This document shows, in pieces, positions 35,250 through 43,595 of a DNA stretch of 64,000 nucleotides. The notes beneath the pieces are model-generated. The model made no database searches and had not been told where the DNA came from. It was given only the letters and a program-made list of their open reading frames with translations. The position numbers were made by a program, and so were the translations under genes. The first letter of the stretch is position 1. Each line of letters starts with the position of its first letter. Source of the stretch: Brotaphodocola faecis (GTDB lineage: Bacteria; Bacillota; Clostridia; Lachnospirales; Lachnospiraceae); assembly GCF_040096075.1 (NCBI RefSeq), contig NZ_JBBMFJ010000001.1, forward strand, positions 1-64,000, read 5' to 3'.

Positions 35250-35273
35250 AAGAAACCTCCGTTCTGCGGGATG

Positions 35274-36953
35274 TTAGATCATCCCAAAATATTTGAATGC
35301 TTCTCGGATTGCTTTCTCTTTTTCCGGCGGACACTGTGGCTGTCTGGAATCCTCGGATTTCGGCAGATTGTAGTTTTTGCCTACCTCAATCCCACATTTC
35401 CGTTTAATCTGTGAGATATAGAGGTTGGACACCTTTAACCCGGTATTCTCCAAAACATACTCCTTGATCTGCGGATAGGTTGCTCCATCTTGGAACTCTG
35501 ACATATCCATATCTTCCAAAGAGAACTCAACCCGAATCTTTTTCGAGTCGACCTCGCCCTTGGAAAGCAAGACAACCGTCTCACAGTTCGCGGTGGACGG
35601 GAACATGTCTACGGCACAGGCTTTCTCCAGCTTATAGCCCCGCTCCTGCAGCACTACCAGGTCTCTGGTCAGGCTGGTCGGCTTACAGGAAATATAAACC
35701 ATGCGGTCTACACCAAAGTCGATGATCTTATCCAGCGCCTTCGGGTGGATACCGTCACGCGGCGGGTCCAGGATGATCAGGTCCGGCTTGTCTTTCAGCT
35801 CTCCGATCACATTCAGCACATCTCCGGCAATGAACTCGCAGTTTTTCAGCCCGTTTCCGGCCGCATTCTCTTTCGCTGCCTCCACAGCCTCCTCCACGAT
35901 TTCCACGCCCACAACCTTATCGGCCACCGGCGCAATGATCTGGGCGATGGTTCCGGTTCCGCTGTATAAGTCGAACACGACTTTATCCTTCGTCTCACCC
36001 ACGTAGCTGCGGGCGGTCTCGTAAAGCACCTCTGCTCCCAGGGAATTGGTCTGGAAGAAGGAGAACGGAGTGATGCGGAATTTTAACCCCAGAAGCTCCT
36101 CGTAAAAGAAATCCTGTCCATAGAGAACGGTAGTCTCGTCACTCTGTACTACATCGGCCAGGCTGTCATTGCGGATATGCAGGATGCCTGCAAAGGTTCC
36201 TTCCAGTTCCAGCGCCTGCATGCAGGACAGCCATCCGGCTAACAGTTCCTGCTCGGATACCGGTGTACTGCATGCTTCTGTCACGCCCAGATTTTCTGTC
36301 TGACCGGAGGTAACCAGTGCCACCAGGATTTCTCCGGTCTTCACCGCGCGGCGCACCAGCAGATGGCGCAGATAACCGGTGTGCTGCATCTTTTTGTGGT
36401 AGCTGATGTGCTTCTCCGTAAAGTAGTTTAAGGTTGCCGTTAAAATTTTGCAGAAATCCTCATGGACAATCTGGCATTCCGGTGTGTTCACGATGTCGTA
36501 AAAACTGCCGCGGCGATGCATGCCCAGGGCCAGTGGACCATCTTTATACTCATCTCCGAAGGAAAACTCCATCTTGTTGCGGTAGCCATTAGAAATTGGG
36601 CTGGCCTTAATGCCCTCAAACTCATAGGAATTGCAGACCTCGTCCAGCAGGGCTTTGATCTGGCTCTCCTTAATTTTTAACTGTTCCTCGTACGGAAGGC
36701 TCTGGTACAGGCAGCCACCACAGATGCCAAAATGCGGGCAAGCACCCTCGGTTCTCTCAAGAGGAGACTTCTCCAGCACCTCTAACAGGCGCGCCTCGCA
36801 TTTGCCTTTTCTCTTTTTATTTACCACAAACCGGACCTTCTGCCCCGGAATGGCATTCTTGACGATGACCCGCTCACCATCCACATGTAAAATTCCCTTA
36901 TTCGGGAAGTCGATGGTCTCTACGACCGCTTCAAACATATCTCCCTTTTTCAC
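35274..36953 (-). CDS. rlmD: 23S rRNA (uracil-C5)-methyltransferase, RlmD/RumA family
   Basis: A 559-residue SAM-dependent rRNA methyltransferase. It has a TRAM domain at the start, iron-sulfur cysteines CPHFGICGGC plus Cys in NTPECQIVH, SAM motif FDLYSGTGTIAQ, DPPRDG, and the catalytic Cys in ISCKPTSLTRDL. After the usual end (CETVVLLSKG) about 80 extra residues follow (TYPQIKEYVLENTGLKVS ... QPQCPPEKEKAIREA), an extension I recall from other clostridial RlmD proteins. GTG 36953 has AGGAG seven bases upstream; an in-frame extension to 37085 crosses the promoter repeats. The island begins right after its stop codon, which lies in the palindrome GGGATG-ATCTAA-CATCCC. Confidence 0.93.
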   Translation of the reverse strand: MKKGDMFEAVVETIDFPNKGILHVDGERVIVKNAIPGQKVRFVVNKKRKGKCEARLLEVLEKSPLERTEGACPHFGICGGCLYQSLPYEEQLKIKESQIKALLDEVCNSYEFEGIKASPISNGYRNKMEFSFGDEYKDGPLALGMHRRGSFYDIVNTPECQIVHEDFCKILTATLNYFTEKHISYHKKMQHTGYLRHLLVRRAVKTGEILVALVTSGQTENLGVTEACSTPVSEQELLAGWLSCMQALELEGTFAGILHIRNDSLADVVQSDETTVLYGQDFFYEELLGLKFRITPFSFFQTNSLGAEVLYETARSYVGETKDKVVFDLYSGTGTIAQIIAPVADKVVGVEIVEEAVEAAKENAAGNGLKNCEFIAGDVLNVIGELKDKPDLIILDPPRDGIHPKALDKIIDFGVDRMVYISCKPTSLTRDLVVLQERGYKLEKACAVDMFPSTANCETVVLLSKGEVDSKKIRVEFSLEDMDMSEFQDGATYPQIKEYVLENTGLKVSNLYISQIKRKCGIEVGKNYNLPKSEDSRQPQCPPEKEKAIREAFKYFGMI

Positions 36954-36970
36954 GTTCAATCTCCTAAATG

Positions 36971-37002
36971 TATTATATCTATGAAATATTATATCTATGA
37001 AA
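36971..37002 (-). repeat. Tandem 16-base repeat with two -10-like boxes
   Basis: TATTATATCTATGAAA occurs twice in direct tandem without gap. Read on the minus strand each copy gives TTTCATAGATATAATA, so two TATAAT boxes stand 16 bases apart in front of rlmD. No good -35 box pairs with either. Confidence 0.8.
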
Positions 37003-37008
37003 CAAGAA

Positions 37009-37037
37009 AGGCGTATCCCGGTCTGCGAGACACGCCT
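37009..37037 (-). terminator. Terminator of the small acidic membrane protein gene
   Basis: AGGCGTGTCTCG and CGGGATACGCCT (minus strand) pair at 10 of 12 positions and are followed by TTTCTTGTTT, 50 bases after the stop. Confidence 0.7.
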
Positions 37038-37088
37038 GATACTCTTTATTTTCTGATTTTCCGCCAGATATTCTGGCTTTTCCACGAA

Positions 37089-37370
37089 TTATTTCTCGTC
37101 GTCCTCATCCTCGAAGAAGTCATCGTCGAAATCGTCATCGAAGTCATCCTCGAAATCTTCCAGATAATCCGGGGTAAAGAAACGGTATACGCCGTATGCA
37201 ATGGCTGCAACTGCTGCTACCACTCCGATGATGGCAAGGATCCAGAGAATACAGGTTTTCTTTTTCTCCTCTTCCTCTTTTCTGTGTAAGAACTCATTTA
37301 ACTTGGTGGAATTCATGATCTCCTCCACACGTGCCATTGCGTCTTTGCTCATGTTATCAAAACGATTCAT
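37089..37370 (-). CDS. Small membrane protein with acidic tail
   Basis: A 93-residue protein: charged N-terminal helix (LNEFLHRKEEEEKKKT), one membrane segment (ILWILAIIGVVAAVAAIAYGV), then a tail of almost only Asp, Glu and Phe (DDFDDDFDDDFFEDEDDEK). ATG 37370 follows GAAAGGACGTGGCAGT. It lies between pcrA and rlmD in the same direction. No function is known. The acidic tail could bind cations or basic partners. Confidence 0.75.
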   Translation of the reverse strand: MNRFDNMSKDAMARVEEIMNSTKLNEFLHRKEEEEKKKTCILWILAIIGVVAAVAAIAYGVYRFFTPDYLEDFEDDFDDDFDDDFFEDEDDEK

Positions 37371-37538
37371 ACTGCCACGTCCTTTCTACCATATTCCTGG
37401 CTTTGTGTTCAAAGCCATACCATTACTAGAATTATAACATTAATTTTCTGTTTTTACTATCCCATTTTATTCAAATTTGCATTTTCTATGAGCGGCTTCA
37501 CGCAATTCCATTCACCTGCGCTCAGACATGAAATCGGC

Positions 37539-39788
37539 TTATACCTTCTGCAGCTTTGCGAAGGACGCGAACATCTTCTTGACTCCGGCGGTATCAAAAT
37601 TCACAGATACCTCAAAATCTTTCGCGCCGTCCTTCACACTGAGCACGGTTCCCTCTCCAAACTTCACATGGCGCACCCGGTCACCCACACCGTAATCCAG
37701 AGATGCCGGTTTTTGCACCGTAAAGGCCTTGCCAAAGCCCGGACTGGCCATATTGGCAGACTTCATACCGAACTTGCTGACGCCCAGGCGGCTCTGATTC
37801 TTATTCCACGGCAGTGTGTCATCATCAAACTCGTCCCGGTTTACACTGCGGCCCACTCTCGGCCCCAGCTTCTCCATCTGGATCAGTTCTTCCGGAATCT
37901 CGTCCACAAAACGGCTCACTTTGGAGTAATGGGTTTCACCGTTGATCATGCGCATGCGGGAGGCGGTGATAACCAGGCGCTCTTTTGCACGGGTGATGCC
38001 CACGTAGCAGAGGCGGCGCTCCTCCTCAATCTCCGTCCGGTCATCGGACATGATGGACATGCGGCTTGGGAACAGGCCATCCTCCAGACCGCTTAAATAT
38101 ACCACTGGGAACTCCAGGCCCTTGGCGCTGTGCAGCGTCATCAGGGTAACCCGGTTCTCGGAATCATCCATCCGGTCCACATCAGCCACCAGAGCCACCT
38201 GCTCTAAAAATTCATCCAGGGACGGATGCTCCACCTCTTCACTGTAGCTGACCGCCTTGTTCATGAGTTCTTCAATGTTCTCCATACGGGTCTGGAATTC
38301 AATCTCGCCCTCAGCCTCCAGCTCGTCTTTATAGCCGGTGTCGGCAAGAATCTGCTCGATCACCTCACGGATGGTAGCACCGCCGTTTAAGGCATCCCGG
38401 AAATCCTCAATCTGACCGGTAAAGACAGCCACCTTGCCTGCTGCCTTTCCAAGTCCCGGTACGGCAGCCGCCCGGGCACAGGCATCGTAAAAGCTCATGC
38501 CCTGCTCCGATGCCCAGGCCGTGATCTTGCCGATGGAGGCAGCGCCAATGCCGCGCTTTGGCACGTTGATGATTCGCTGAACTGCCAGGTCGTCCTGTCC
38601 GTTGGCGATGGTTTTTAAATAGGACAGCACATCTTTAATCTCTTTTCGCTGATAGAAATTTACACCGCCTACCAGACGGTACGGCACATTGTGCTCAATG
38701 CATTTTTCCTCCAGCAGACGGGACTGGGCATTGGTGCGGTAAAGAACCGCGTAGTTCTGATAATCCCGTCCATCCTTTAAGATATCCCGCACAATGCCGT
38801 CGGCCTCCTCATAAGCCTGCTCATACTGATGGAATACCACCGGCACACCCTCGCCATTGGCCGTCCACAGAGTCTTGTCTTTCCGCCCCTGGTTATTGCG
38901 GATGACCGCGTTGGCCGTGTCCAGAATGTGGCTGGTGGAACGGTAGTTCTGCTCCAGCTTAATGACCTTCGCCCCCGGGAAAGCACTCTCAAAGTCCAGG
39001 ATATTGCTGATATTGGCTCCCCGGAACTTATAGATGGACTGGTCATCGTCACCCACCACGCAGAGGTTCTTGTACTTTCCGGCCAGCAGCTCAATGAGGC
39101 GGAACTGGGCCGTGTTGGTGTCCTGGTACTCATCCACCATGATGTATTTGAACCGCTCCTGATAATACTCCAGTACATCGGCGTTGGTGCGGAACAGATC
39201 CACGGTCTTAAAGATCAGATCGTCGAAATCCAGCGCATTGTTCTTCTTTAACTCTTCCTGATAGTTCTGGTAGACCTCCGCAATCTTTTTGGCACGCCAG
39301 TCCCCCTCCGCATTGACACGAAATTCTTCCGGGCTCATCAGCTCATTCTTGGCGCTGGAAATGGCGGAAAGCATGGCCCGGTCACGGAAGGTTTTCGGAT
39401 CCAGTTCCAGTTTCTTTAAAATCTGCCGCATCAGCGTTTTCTGGTCATCGGTATCGTAAATGGAAAAGTTTGTATTGTAGCCCAGATGGTCAATAAAGCG
39501 GCGCAGGATCCGCACACAGGAGGAATGGAAGGTGGAGACCCAGATGCTCTCAGAGCCAAAGCCCACCAGGTTGTCCACACGGTCCCTCATCTCTCCGGCC
39601 GCCTTATTGGTAAAGGTGATGGCCATGATGTTCCACGGATTCACATCCTTCTCCTCAATCAGGTATGCAATACGGTGAGTCAGTACCCGGGTCTTTCCAG
39701 AACCGGCTCCTGCCAGGACTAAAAGAGGTCCCTCCGTACAAAACACTGCCTCCTTCTGTCTGTCATTTAAAGTATCATAAACTGCCAT
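37539..39788 (-). CDS. pcrA: ATP-dependent DNA helicase PcrA/UvrD
   Basis: A 749-residue superfamily 1A helicase acting in DNA repair, plasmid replication and removal of transcription complexes. Motifs in order: Q motif LNDRQKEAV, Walker A AGAGSGKT, AITFTNKAA, DEYQDTN, GDDDQSIYKFRGA, QNYRSTS, LMTLHSAKGLEF and VGITRAKERL. The C-terminal Tudor-like RNA-polymerase-binding part (GDRVRHVKFGEGTVLSV) is present, so the protein is full length. The start is ATG 39788, preceded by GAAAGGATTACAGCGTA. Confidence 0.97.
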   Translation of the reverse strand: MAVYDTLNDRQKEAVFCTEGPLLVLAGAGSGKTRVLTHRIAYLIEEKDVNPWNIMAITFTNKAAGEMRDRVDNLVGFGSESIWVSTFHSSCVRILRRFIDHLGYNTNFSIYDTDDQKTLMRQILKKLELDPKTFRDRAMLSAISSAKNELMSPEEFRVNAEGDWRAKKIAEVYQNYQEELKKNNALDFDDLIFKTVDLFRTNADVLEYYQERFKYIMVDEYQDTNTAQFRLIELLAGKYKNLCVVGDDDQSIYKFRGANISNILDFESAFPGAKVIKLEQNYRSTSHILDTANAVIRNNQGRKDKTLWTANGEGVPVVFHQYEQAYEEADGIVRDILKDGRDYQNYAVLYRTNAQSRLLEEKCIEHNVPYRLVGGVNFYQRKEIKDVLSYLKTIANGQDDLAVQRIINVPKRGIGAASIGKITAWASEQGMSFYDACARAAAVPGLGKAAGKVAVFTGQIEDFRDALNGGATIREVIEQILADTGYKDELEAEGEIEFQTRMENIEELMNKAVSYSEEVEHPSLDEFLEQVALVADVDRMDDSENRVTLMTLHSAKGLEFPVVYLSGLEDGLFPSRMSIMSDDRTEIEEERRLCYVGITRAKERLVITASRMRMINGETHYSKVSRFVDEIPEELIQMEKLGPRVGRSVNRDEFDDDTLPWNKNQSRLGVSKFGMKSANMASPGFGKAFTVQKPASLDYGVGDRVRHVKFGEGTVLSVKDGAKDFEVSVNFDTAGVKKMFASFAKLQKV

Positions 39789-39926
39789 TACGCTGTAATC
39801 CTTTCATAATCATTAATAAAACGCTCGCTTCTCGTGACTTCGTCACTCGATCACCTCACCGTTCGCCATAACCGTGTAAACACGTTTCTGGCTCTCTTGC
39901 GCTCGTTATATCTTACCACAAAAAAA

Positions 39927-39958
39927 CAGGCACCGCAAACTTTTGTTCGCGATGCCTG
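39927..39958 (-). terminator. Intrinsic terminator of ridA
   Basis: GTTCGCGATGCCTG-type arms: on the minus strand CAGGCATCGCGAAC pairs with GTTTGCGGTGCCTG (12 of 14) followed by TTTTTTT. The pcrA leader after it contains short hairpins GTGAC/GTCAC and CGTGTTTACACG. Confidence 0.85.
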
Positions 39959-39978
39959 CCTTAATTTTCTTTTCAGAA

Positions 39979-40359
39979 TTACTCAGCGTATGCAATAGCC
40001 TCGATCTCTACCAGTGCGCCCTTCGGAAGTGCTGCAACCTCGAAAGCTGCTCTTGCCGGGCAAGCGCCCTCGAAGAAAGTAGCGTAAACCTCGTTCATAG
40101 CACCGAAATCAGCGATGTTGTTTAACAGAACGGTGGTCTTTACTACGTTAGCCATGCTCAGTCCGTCACTCTCAAGAATGTTCTTGATGTTGGTTAAGGA
40201 CTGCTTAGTCTGTGCTGCGATGTCTGCGCCAGCAAACTCGCCGGTAGCCGGGTCGATCGGAAGCTGACCGGAAACGAATACGAATTTGTCTGCGTGGATT
40301 GCCTGGGAATATGGTCCAATTGCTGCCGGAGCGTTATTGGTTGCTAATACTTTCTTCAT
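39979..40359 (-). CDS. ridA: RidA family enamine/imine deaminase
   Basis: A 126-residue protein of the YjgF/YER057c/UK114 family that hydrolyses reactive 2-aminoacrylate and related imines. Conserved features: GPYSQAI, VSGQLPIDPATGE, KTTVLL and the active-site Arg with substrate-contacting Glu in CPARAAFEV / LPKGALVEIEAIA. ATG 40359 is preceded by AAAGGAG. Monocistronic, divergent from the DUF1836 gene. Confidence 0.95.
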   Translation of the reverse strand: MKKVLATNNAPAAIGPYSQAIHADKFVFVSGQLPIDPATGEFAGADIAAQTKQSLTNIKNILESDGLSMANVVKTTVLLNNIADFGAMNEVYATFFEGACPARAAFEVAALPKGALVEIEAIAYAE

Positions 40360-40551
40360 AAGAAATATCTCTCCTTTGTTTGATGTTTGTAATTCCCTAT
40401 TATAGACACTCCGGATTGAAAATTCAATCCTTTTTCGCAATGATATATAACTTTTTGTAAGTTTGAAAACTTTTCGTTTTATCTTTATCGGATTTTTCCC
40501 TCTTGCCATCTGGTTTTCAATACTATATAATAGAGTGTACGAGGTGACATC

Positions 40552-41175
40552 ATGAAAAATAATTCCGAACGACTATCCGATATCCTGAGCTGGTTAGACT
40601 CCATCTCCTATATCAAAACCGAAAAGATTCCGGAAGTGGATTTATATATGGACCAGGTGACTTCCTTTATGGAGGAGCATTTAAAAAAGACCAAGCGCAG
40701 CCCGGAAGACAAGGCCCTTACCAAGACCATGATCAACAACTACGCCAAGAACCGTCTGCTCCCCGCTCCTGTCCGCAAAAAATACAGCAAGGAGCACATC
40801 CTGCTACTGCTGTTCATCTACTACTATAAAAATCTGCTGTCCATCGGCGACATTGAGCAGCTGTTCCGCCCGGTCACGGAGCAGCATTTTAACGCAGAGG
40901 AAGGTCTGAACCTCAGCGACATCTACGAGGAGGTGTTCTCCCACGAAGCGCTGCAGATGGAACACTTAAAAGAAGACATCCGCGCCAAATTTGAGGACAG
41001 CCGCCTGACCTTTGCGGACACAGACAGTGAGGACAAAGAATATTTACAGCTTTTTGCCTTTATCAGTGAGCTTTCCTTCGATGTCTATTTAAAAAAACAC
41101 ATGATCGAGATGCTGATTGACGAACTCCGGGAGGAAACCACACCGGATTCCAAAACAAAGAAATCAAAAAAGTGA
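40552..41175 (+). CDS. DUF1836 domain protein
   Basis: A 207-residue protein of the DUF1836 family found in Firmicutes, probably DNA-binding. The central part TKTMINNYAKNRLLPAPVRKKYSKEHI resembles a MerR-like helix-turn-helix. The tail is basic (TPDSKTKKSKK). ATG 40552 follows TACGAGGTGACATC. Its stop codon falls inside the terminator shared with the convergent yerC-type gene. Targets are unknown. Confidence 0.85.
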   Translation: MKNNSERLSDILSWLDSISYIKTEKIPEVDLYMDQVTSFMEEHLKKTKRSPEDKALTKTMINNYAKNRLLPAPVRKKYSKEHILLLLFIYYYKNLLSIGDIEQLFRPVTEQHFNAEEGLNLSDIYEEVFSHEALQMEHLKEDIRAKFEDSRLTFADTDSEDKEYLQLFAFISELSFDVYLKKHMIEMLIDELREETTPDSKTKKSKK

Positions 41176-41204
41176 TGCACTTATGCGGCATCACTTTTTT
41201 GATT
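41162..41204. terminator. Bidirectional intrinsic terminator
   Basis: AATCAAAAAAGTGATGC and GCATCACTTTTTTGATT are perfect 17-base arms. The left arm overlaps the DUF1836 stop codon. A- and T-runs let it end both convergent transcripts. Confidence 0.9.
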
Positions 41205-41220
41205 AAGTTAAACTTCCGTA

Positions 41221-41568
41221 TTATTCTTCACTCTGTGCTTCTGCCGTTTTCCCGTCCTGGGCATCCCCTTCTGCCGCCTGTTTTTCCGCAATTCTTGCAA
41301 ATACCATATCGTAGCCGTCATTGCCGTAGTTTAAGGAACGGTTCACGCGGCTGATGGTTGCGGTGGACGCGCCGGTCTTGTCCGCGATTTCCAGATAGGT
41401 TCTCTTTTCACGCAGCATCTTCGCCACCTCATAACGCTGGGACAGTGATAACAGTTCGTTGACCGTGCACACATCCTCAAAGAAAATGTAGCATTCTTCC
41501 GGAGTTTTCAATGTTAAAATGGCCTCAAACAGATGGTCTACGGCCTCTGTCTTAATCTTCTTATTCAT
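41221..41568 (-). CDS. YerC/YecD family TrpR-like regulator
   Basis: A 115-residue protein of the YerC/YecD group, related to the Trp repressor. The helix-turn-helix is SQRYEVAKMLREKRTYLEIADKTGASTATISRV followed by NRSLNYGNDGY. ATG 41568 has AAGGA ten bases upstream. The extreme C-terminus is polar and acidic. Regulated genes are not evident from the neighbours. Confidence 0.9.
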   Translation of the reverse strand: MNKKIKTEAVDHLFEAILTLKTPEECYIFFEDVCTVNELLSLSQRYEVAKMLREKRTYLEIADKTGASTATISRVNRSLNYGNDGYDMVFARIAEKQAAEGDAQDGKTAEAQSEE

Positions 41569-41638
41569 TCTATATGATTCCTTCCTGAAATACAAATTTC
41601 TGCGGTTTTCACTTTTAACAGTTTACCACACTAAATTT

Positions 41639-42457
41639 TTAAAGTCCATAGTTCAGACAAAATTTCTCCACCACATGTGCCACACCGTCATCATTATTCG
41701 AGAGGGTTACGTAATCGGCCGCATTCCTCACCGGGCGGACCGCGTTTTCCATGGCTACGCCAAGTCCTGCGAACTCGATCATGGACAGGTCATTGAATCC
41801 ATCCCCACAGGCAATCATCTCTTCCCGCTCCATGTCAAGAAGCTTTAACAGCTGGGCCAGACACTGGGCTTTATCAATACCGCGGGGAAGGATTTCCAGG
41901 AAAAACGGTTCCGAGCGGTACACGCTGAAATTCTTTCCAAGGGCCGCTTTGACCCGTGCCTCCACCAGTGCCAGATAGTCTCCATCGTCCAGCATGAGGA
42001 ATTTGGGTACCGGAAAATCCAGATAGGTTTTTAAATCTTCTATCTGCTTTAATTTCAGATGGTTGATCCCGGACTCAATCTTTGCATAGGGGTTGTCCTG
42101 ATTGTTGGTGAGAATATGCGCGCCCTGATAGGTGAGAATATCTACCTGCTCTTTTTCTGCCAGATCCAGAATTTTTCTGTTTGCCTCCACCGGAAGCTCC
42201 TTTTTGAAGATAACCTCCCGGGTTCGGCAATCCATGATGATGCCGCCATTAAACGACAAAATATACCCTTCGTATTTTTCCAGTTCCAGCTCTTCTGCCA
42301 GCGGCATGACGCCATAGGTTGGCCTGCCGGATGCCAGAACTACTTTGATTCCACGCTTCTGAGCCTCCATCAGGCTCTGCTTTGTTCTTGGCGTGATCAC
42401 TTTATCCCTGTTGGTCAGGGTTCCGTCCAGATCCAGAACGATCATATTATAATTCAT
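41639..42457 (-). CDS. Cof-type HAD-IIB phosphatase
   Basis: A 272-residue haloacid-dehalogenase superfamily hydrolase of the Cof group, acting on sugar phosphates or similar small molecules. Motif I LDLDGTLTN with nucleophile Asp9, motif II SGRP, the C2B cap, and motifs III/IV in the final third (GIDKAQCLAQLL, CGDGFNDLSMIEFAG). ATG 42457 follows GGGAGTAAACAGC. Substrate unknown. Confidence 0.92.
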   Translation of the reverse strand: MNYNMIVLDLDGTLTNRDKVITPRTKQSLMEAQKRGIKVVLASGRPTYGVMPLAEELELEKYEGYILSFNGGIIMDCRTREVIFKKELPVEANRKILDLAEKEQVDILTYQGAHILTNNQDNPYAKIESGINHLKLKQIEDLKTYLDFPVPKFLMLDDGDYLALVEARVKAALGKNFSVYRSEPFFLEILPRGIDKAQCLAQLLKLLDMEREEMIACGDGFNDLSMIEFAGLGVAMENAVRPVRNAADYVTLSNNDDGVAHVVEKFCLNYGL

Positions 42458-42535
42458 GCTGTTTACTCCCGTACAAATTGCGCTGCTGTTTATTCGCTGT
42501 GTCATCAGCAGCCGAATCATCTCTGGTCATCATAC

Positions 42536-42570
42536 CACGAAAATGTCCGTTTGTCACGGACATTTTCGTG
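42536..42570. terminator. Intrinsic terminator
   Basis: CACGAAAATGTCCGT and ACGGACATTTTCGTG are perfect 15-base arms with a 5-base loop, 28 bases after the substrate-binding protein gene. Confidence 0.8.
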
Positions 42571-42598
42571 ATTCAGCGTATGAAACTGCAAGGCAGTT

Positions 42599-43594
42599 TT
42601 ACTTTACTGCCTGCTCTGCGAATTTTGTTGTTACCAGATCTTCATAAGGTACCCGCTCATCCAGTTCCCCGGCCTCCTCCAGAATGTTTTCCAGAAGCTC
42701 AAAGCTGGATTTCTCAAAAATCAGATTTTCTTTCCAGGTGTCCTGCTCCTGATACCGCTTCACGATCTTTGTAATATTTTCCAGCGGAGTCTCTGCAAAC
42801 TGTGGCTGGATGGTCTTCGCGATTTCTTCTGCCGTATGGGAATTCACATAATCCATGCCCTTCTGGAGCGCATTCGTGAATTTCTGAATGAGTTCCGGGT
42901 GCATGGCCAGATAACTCCGTTTCGCACAGTACGCGGTATAGGGCACATACCCGGAGTCCGTCCCCAGAGATGCCACCACATATCCGTTTCCCTCCAGCTC
43001 CAGCCCGGTGGCAAACGGTTCAAACTCCACCGTATAATCGGACTGGTCACTGGTAAAGGCCGCCGCGGTCAGGCCAAACTGAATGCTCTGGTCTATGGTC
43101 AGGTCTGCCTTTGGATCTATGCCATTTTTCTTTAAAATATACTCAAAAACCATCTGCGGCATACCTCCGGCCCGGCCGCCCAGCACCCGGCTTCCCCTTA
43201 ATTTCTGCCAGGAAAAATCCGGATCCGGCTGGCGCGCCACCAGAAAGTTTCCGGCACGCTGGGTCAGCTGCGCAAAGTTAACCGCATAGTCTTCCGCGCC
43301 CTGGGCGTAAGTATAGATACTGGCCTCCGATCCCATAAAGCCGATATCCGCGTCTCCGGCCAGCATGGCGGTCATGACCTTATCTGCCCCGGCCCCGTTT
43401 ACCAGAGTCAGGTCAATGCCCTCTTCCTTAAAATAACCAAGTTCAATTGCCGCATACTGTGGCGCGTAAAAAACAGAATGGGCCACCTCATACATCGTCA
43501 CAGGTATCCCCCCGGATGTTTCCCTGGCGCAGCCACCCAGAGCCGCGCACGCAAGGCAGCCCGCAAGCAGAAACCGCAGTCGTTTTTTCATCAT
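42599..43594 (-). CDS. Orphan ABC substrate-binding lipoprotein (NMT1/SsuA-like)
   Basis: A 331-residue lipoprotein with lipobox LGGC after the signal MMKKRLRFLLAGCLACAA. The mature part has the NMT1/THI5/SsuA pattern: HSVFYAPQYAAIELGYFKEEGIDL, ADKVMTAMLAGDADIGFMG. Relatives bind thiamine precursors, sulfonates, nitrate or bicarbonate. No permease or ATPase gene is near, so its transporter partner must be elsewhere. ATG 43594 has GGGAG nine bases upstream and overlaps the carboxypeptidase stop. Confidence 0.85.
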   Translation of the reverse strand: MMKKRLRFLLAGCLACAALGGCARETSGGIPVTMYEVAHSVFYAPQYAAIELGYFKEEGIDLTLVNGAGADKVMTAMLAGDADIGFMGSEASIYTYAQGAEDYAVNFAQLTQRAGNFLVARQPDPDFSWQKLRGSRVLGGRAGGMPQMVFEYILKKNGIDPKADLTIDQSIQFGLTAAAFTSDQSDYTVEFEPFATGLELEGNGYVVASLGTDSGYVPYTAYCAKRSYLAMHPELIQKFTNALQKGMDYVNSHTAEEIAKTIQPQFAETPLENITKIVKRYQEQDTWKENLIFEKSSFELLENILEEAGELDERVPYEDLVTTKFAEQAVK

Positions 43595-43595
43595 T

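Larger units (their letters stand above)
22149..35273. mobile_element. Integrative mobilizable element / accessory island
   Basis: The segment carries a complete mobility set: large serine recombinase, XRE regulator, MobV-type relaxase with an oriT-like hairpin, small HTH protein, helicase/primase and CHC2 protein on the left arm. On the right arm are a zinc protein, a HEPN-like protein, a sigma-like factor and a two-component system. It is bounded on the left by an integrase remnant and on the right by the 3' end of rlmD. The exact ends are not defined: serine recombinases leave only a very short core repeat and I saw no direct repeat pairing the two sides. The two-component system could be a separate acquisition. 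Confidence 0.6.

Noticed and set aside
35274..35560. C-terminal extension of RlmD taken as a fusion created by the island
   Set aside because: I recall the same extension (TYPQIKEYV ... CPPEKEKAI) from other clostridial RlmD proteins, so it is likely native. Only the boundary after the stop is reported.
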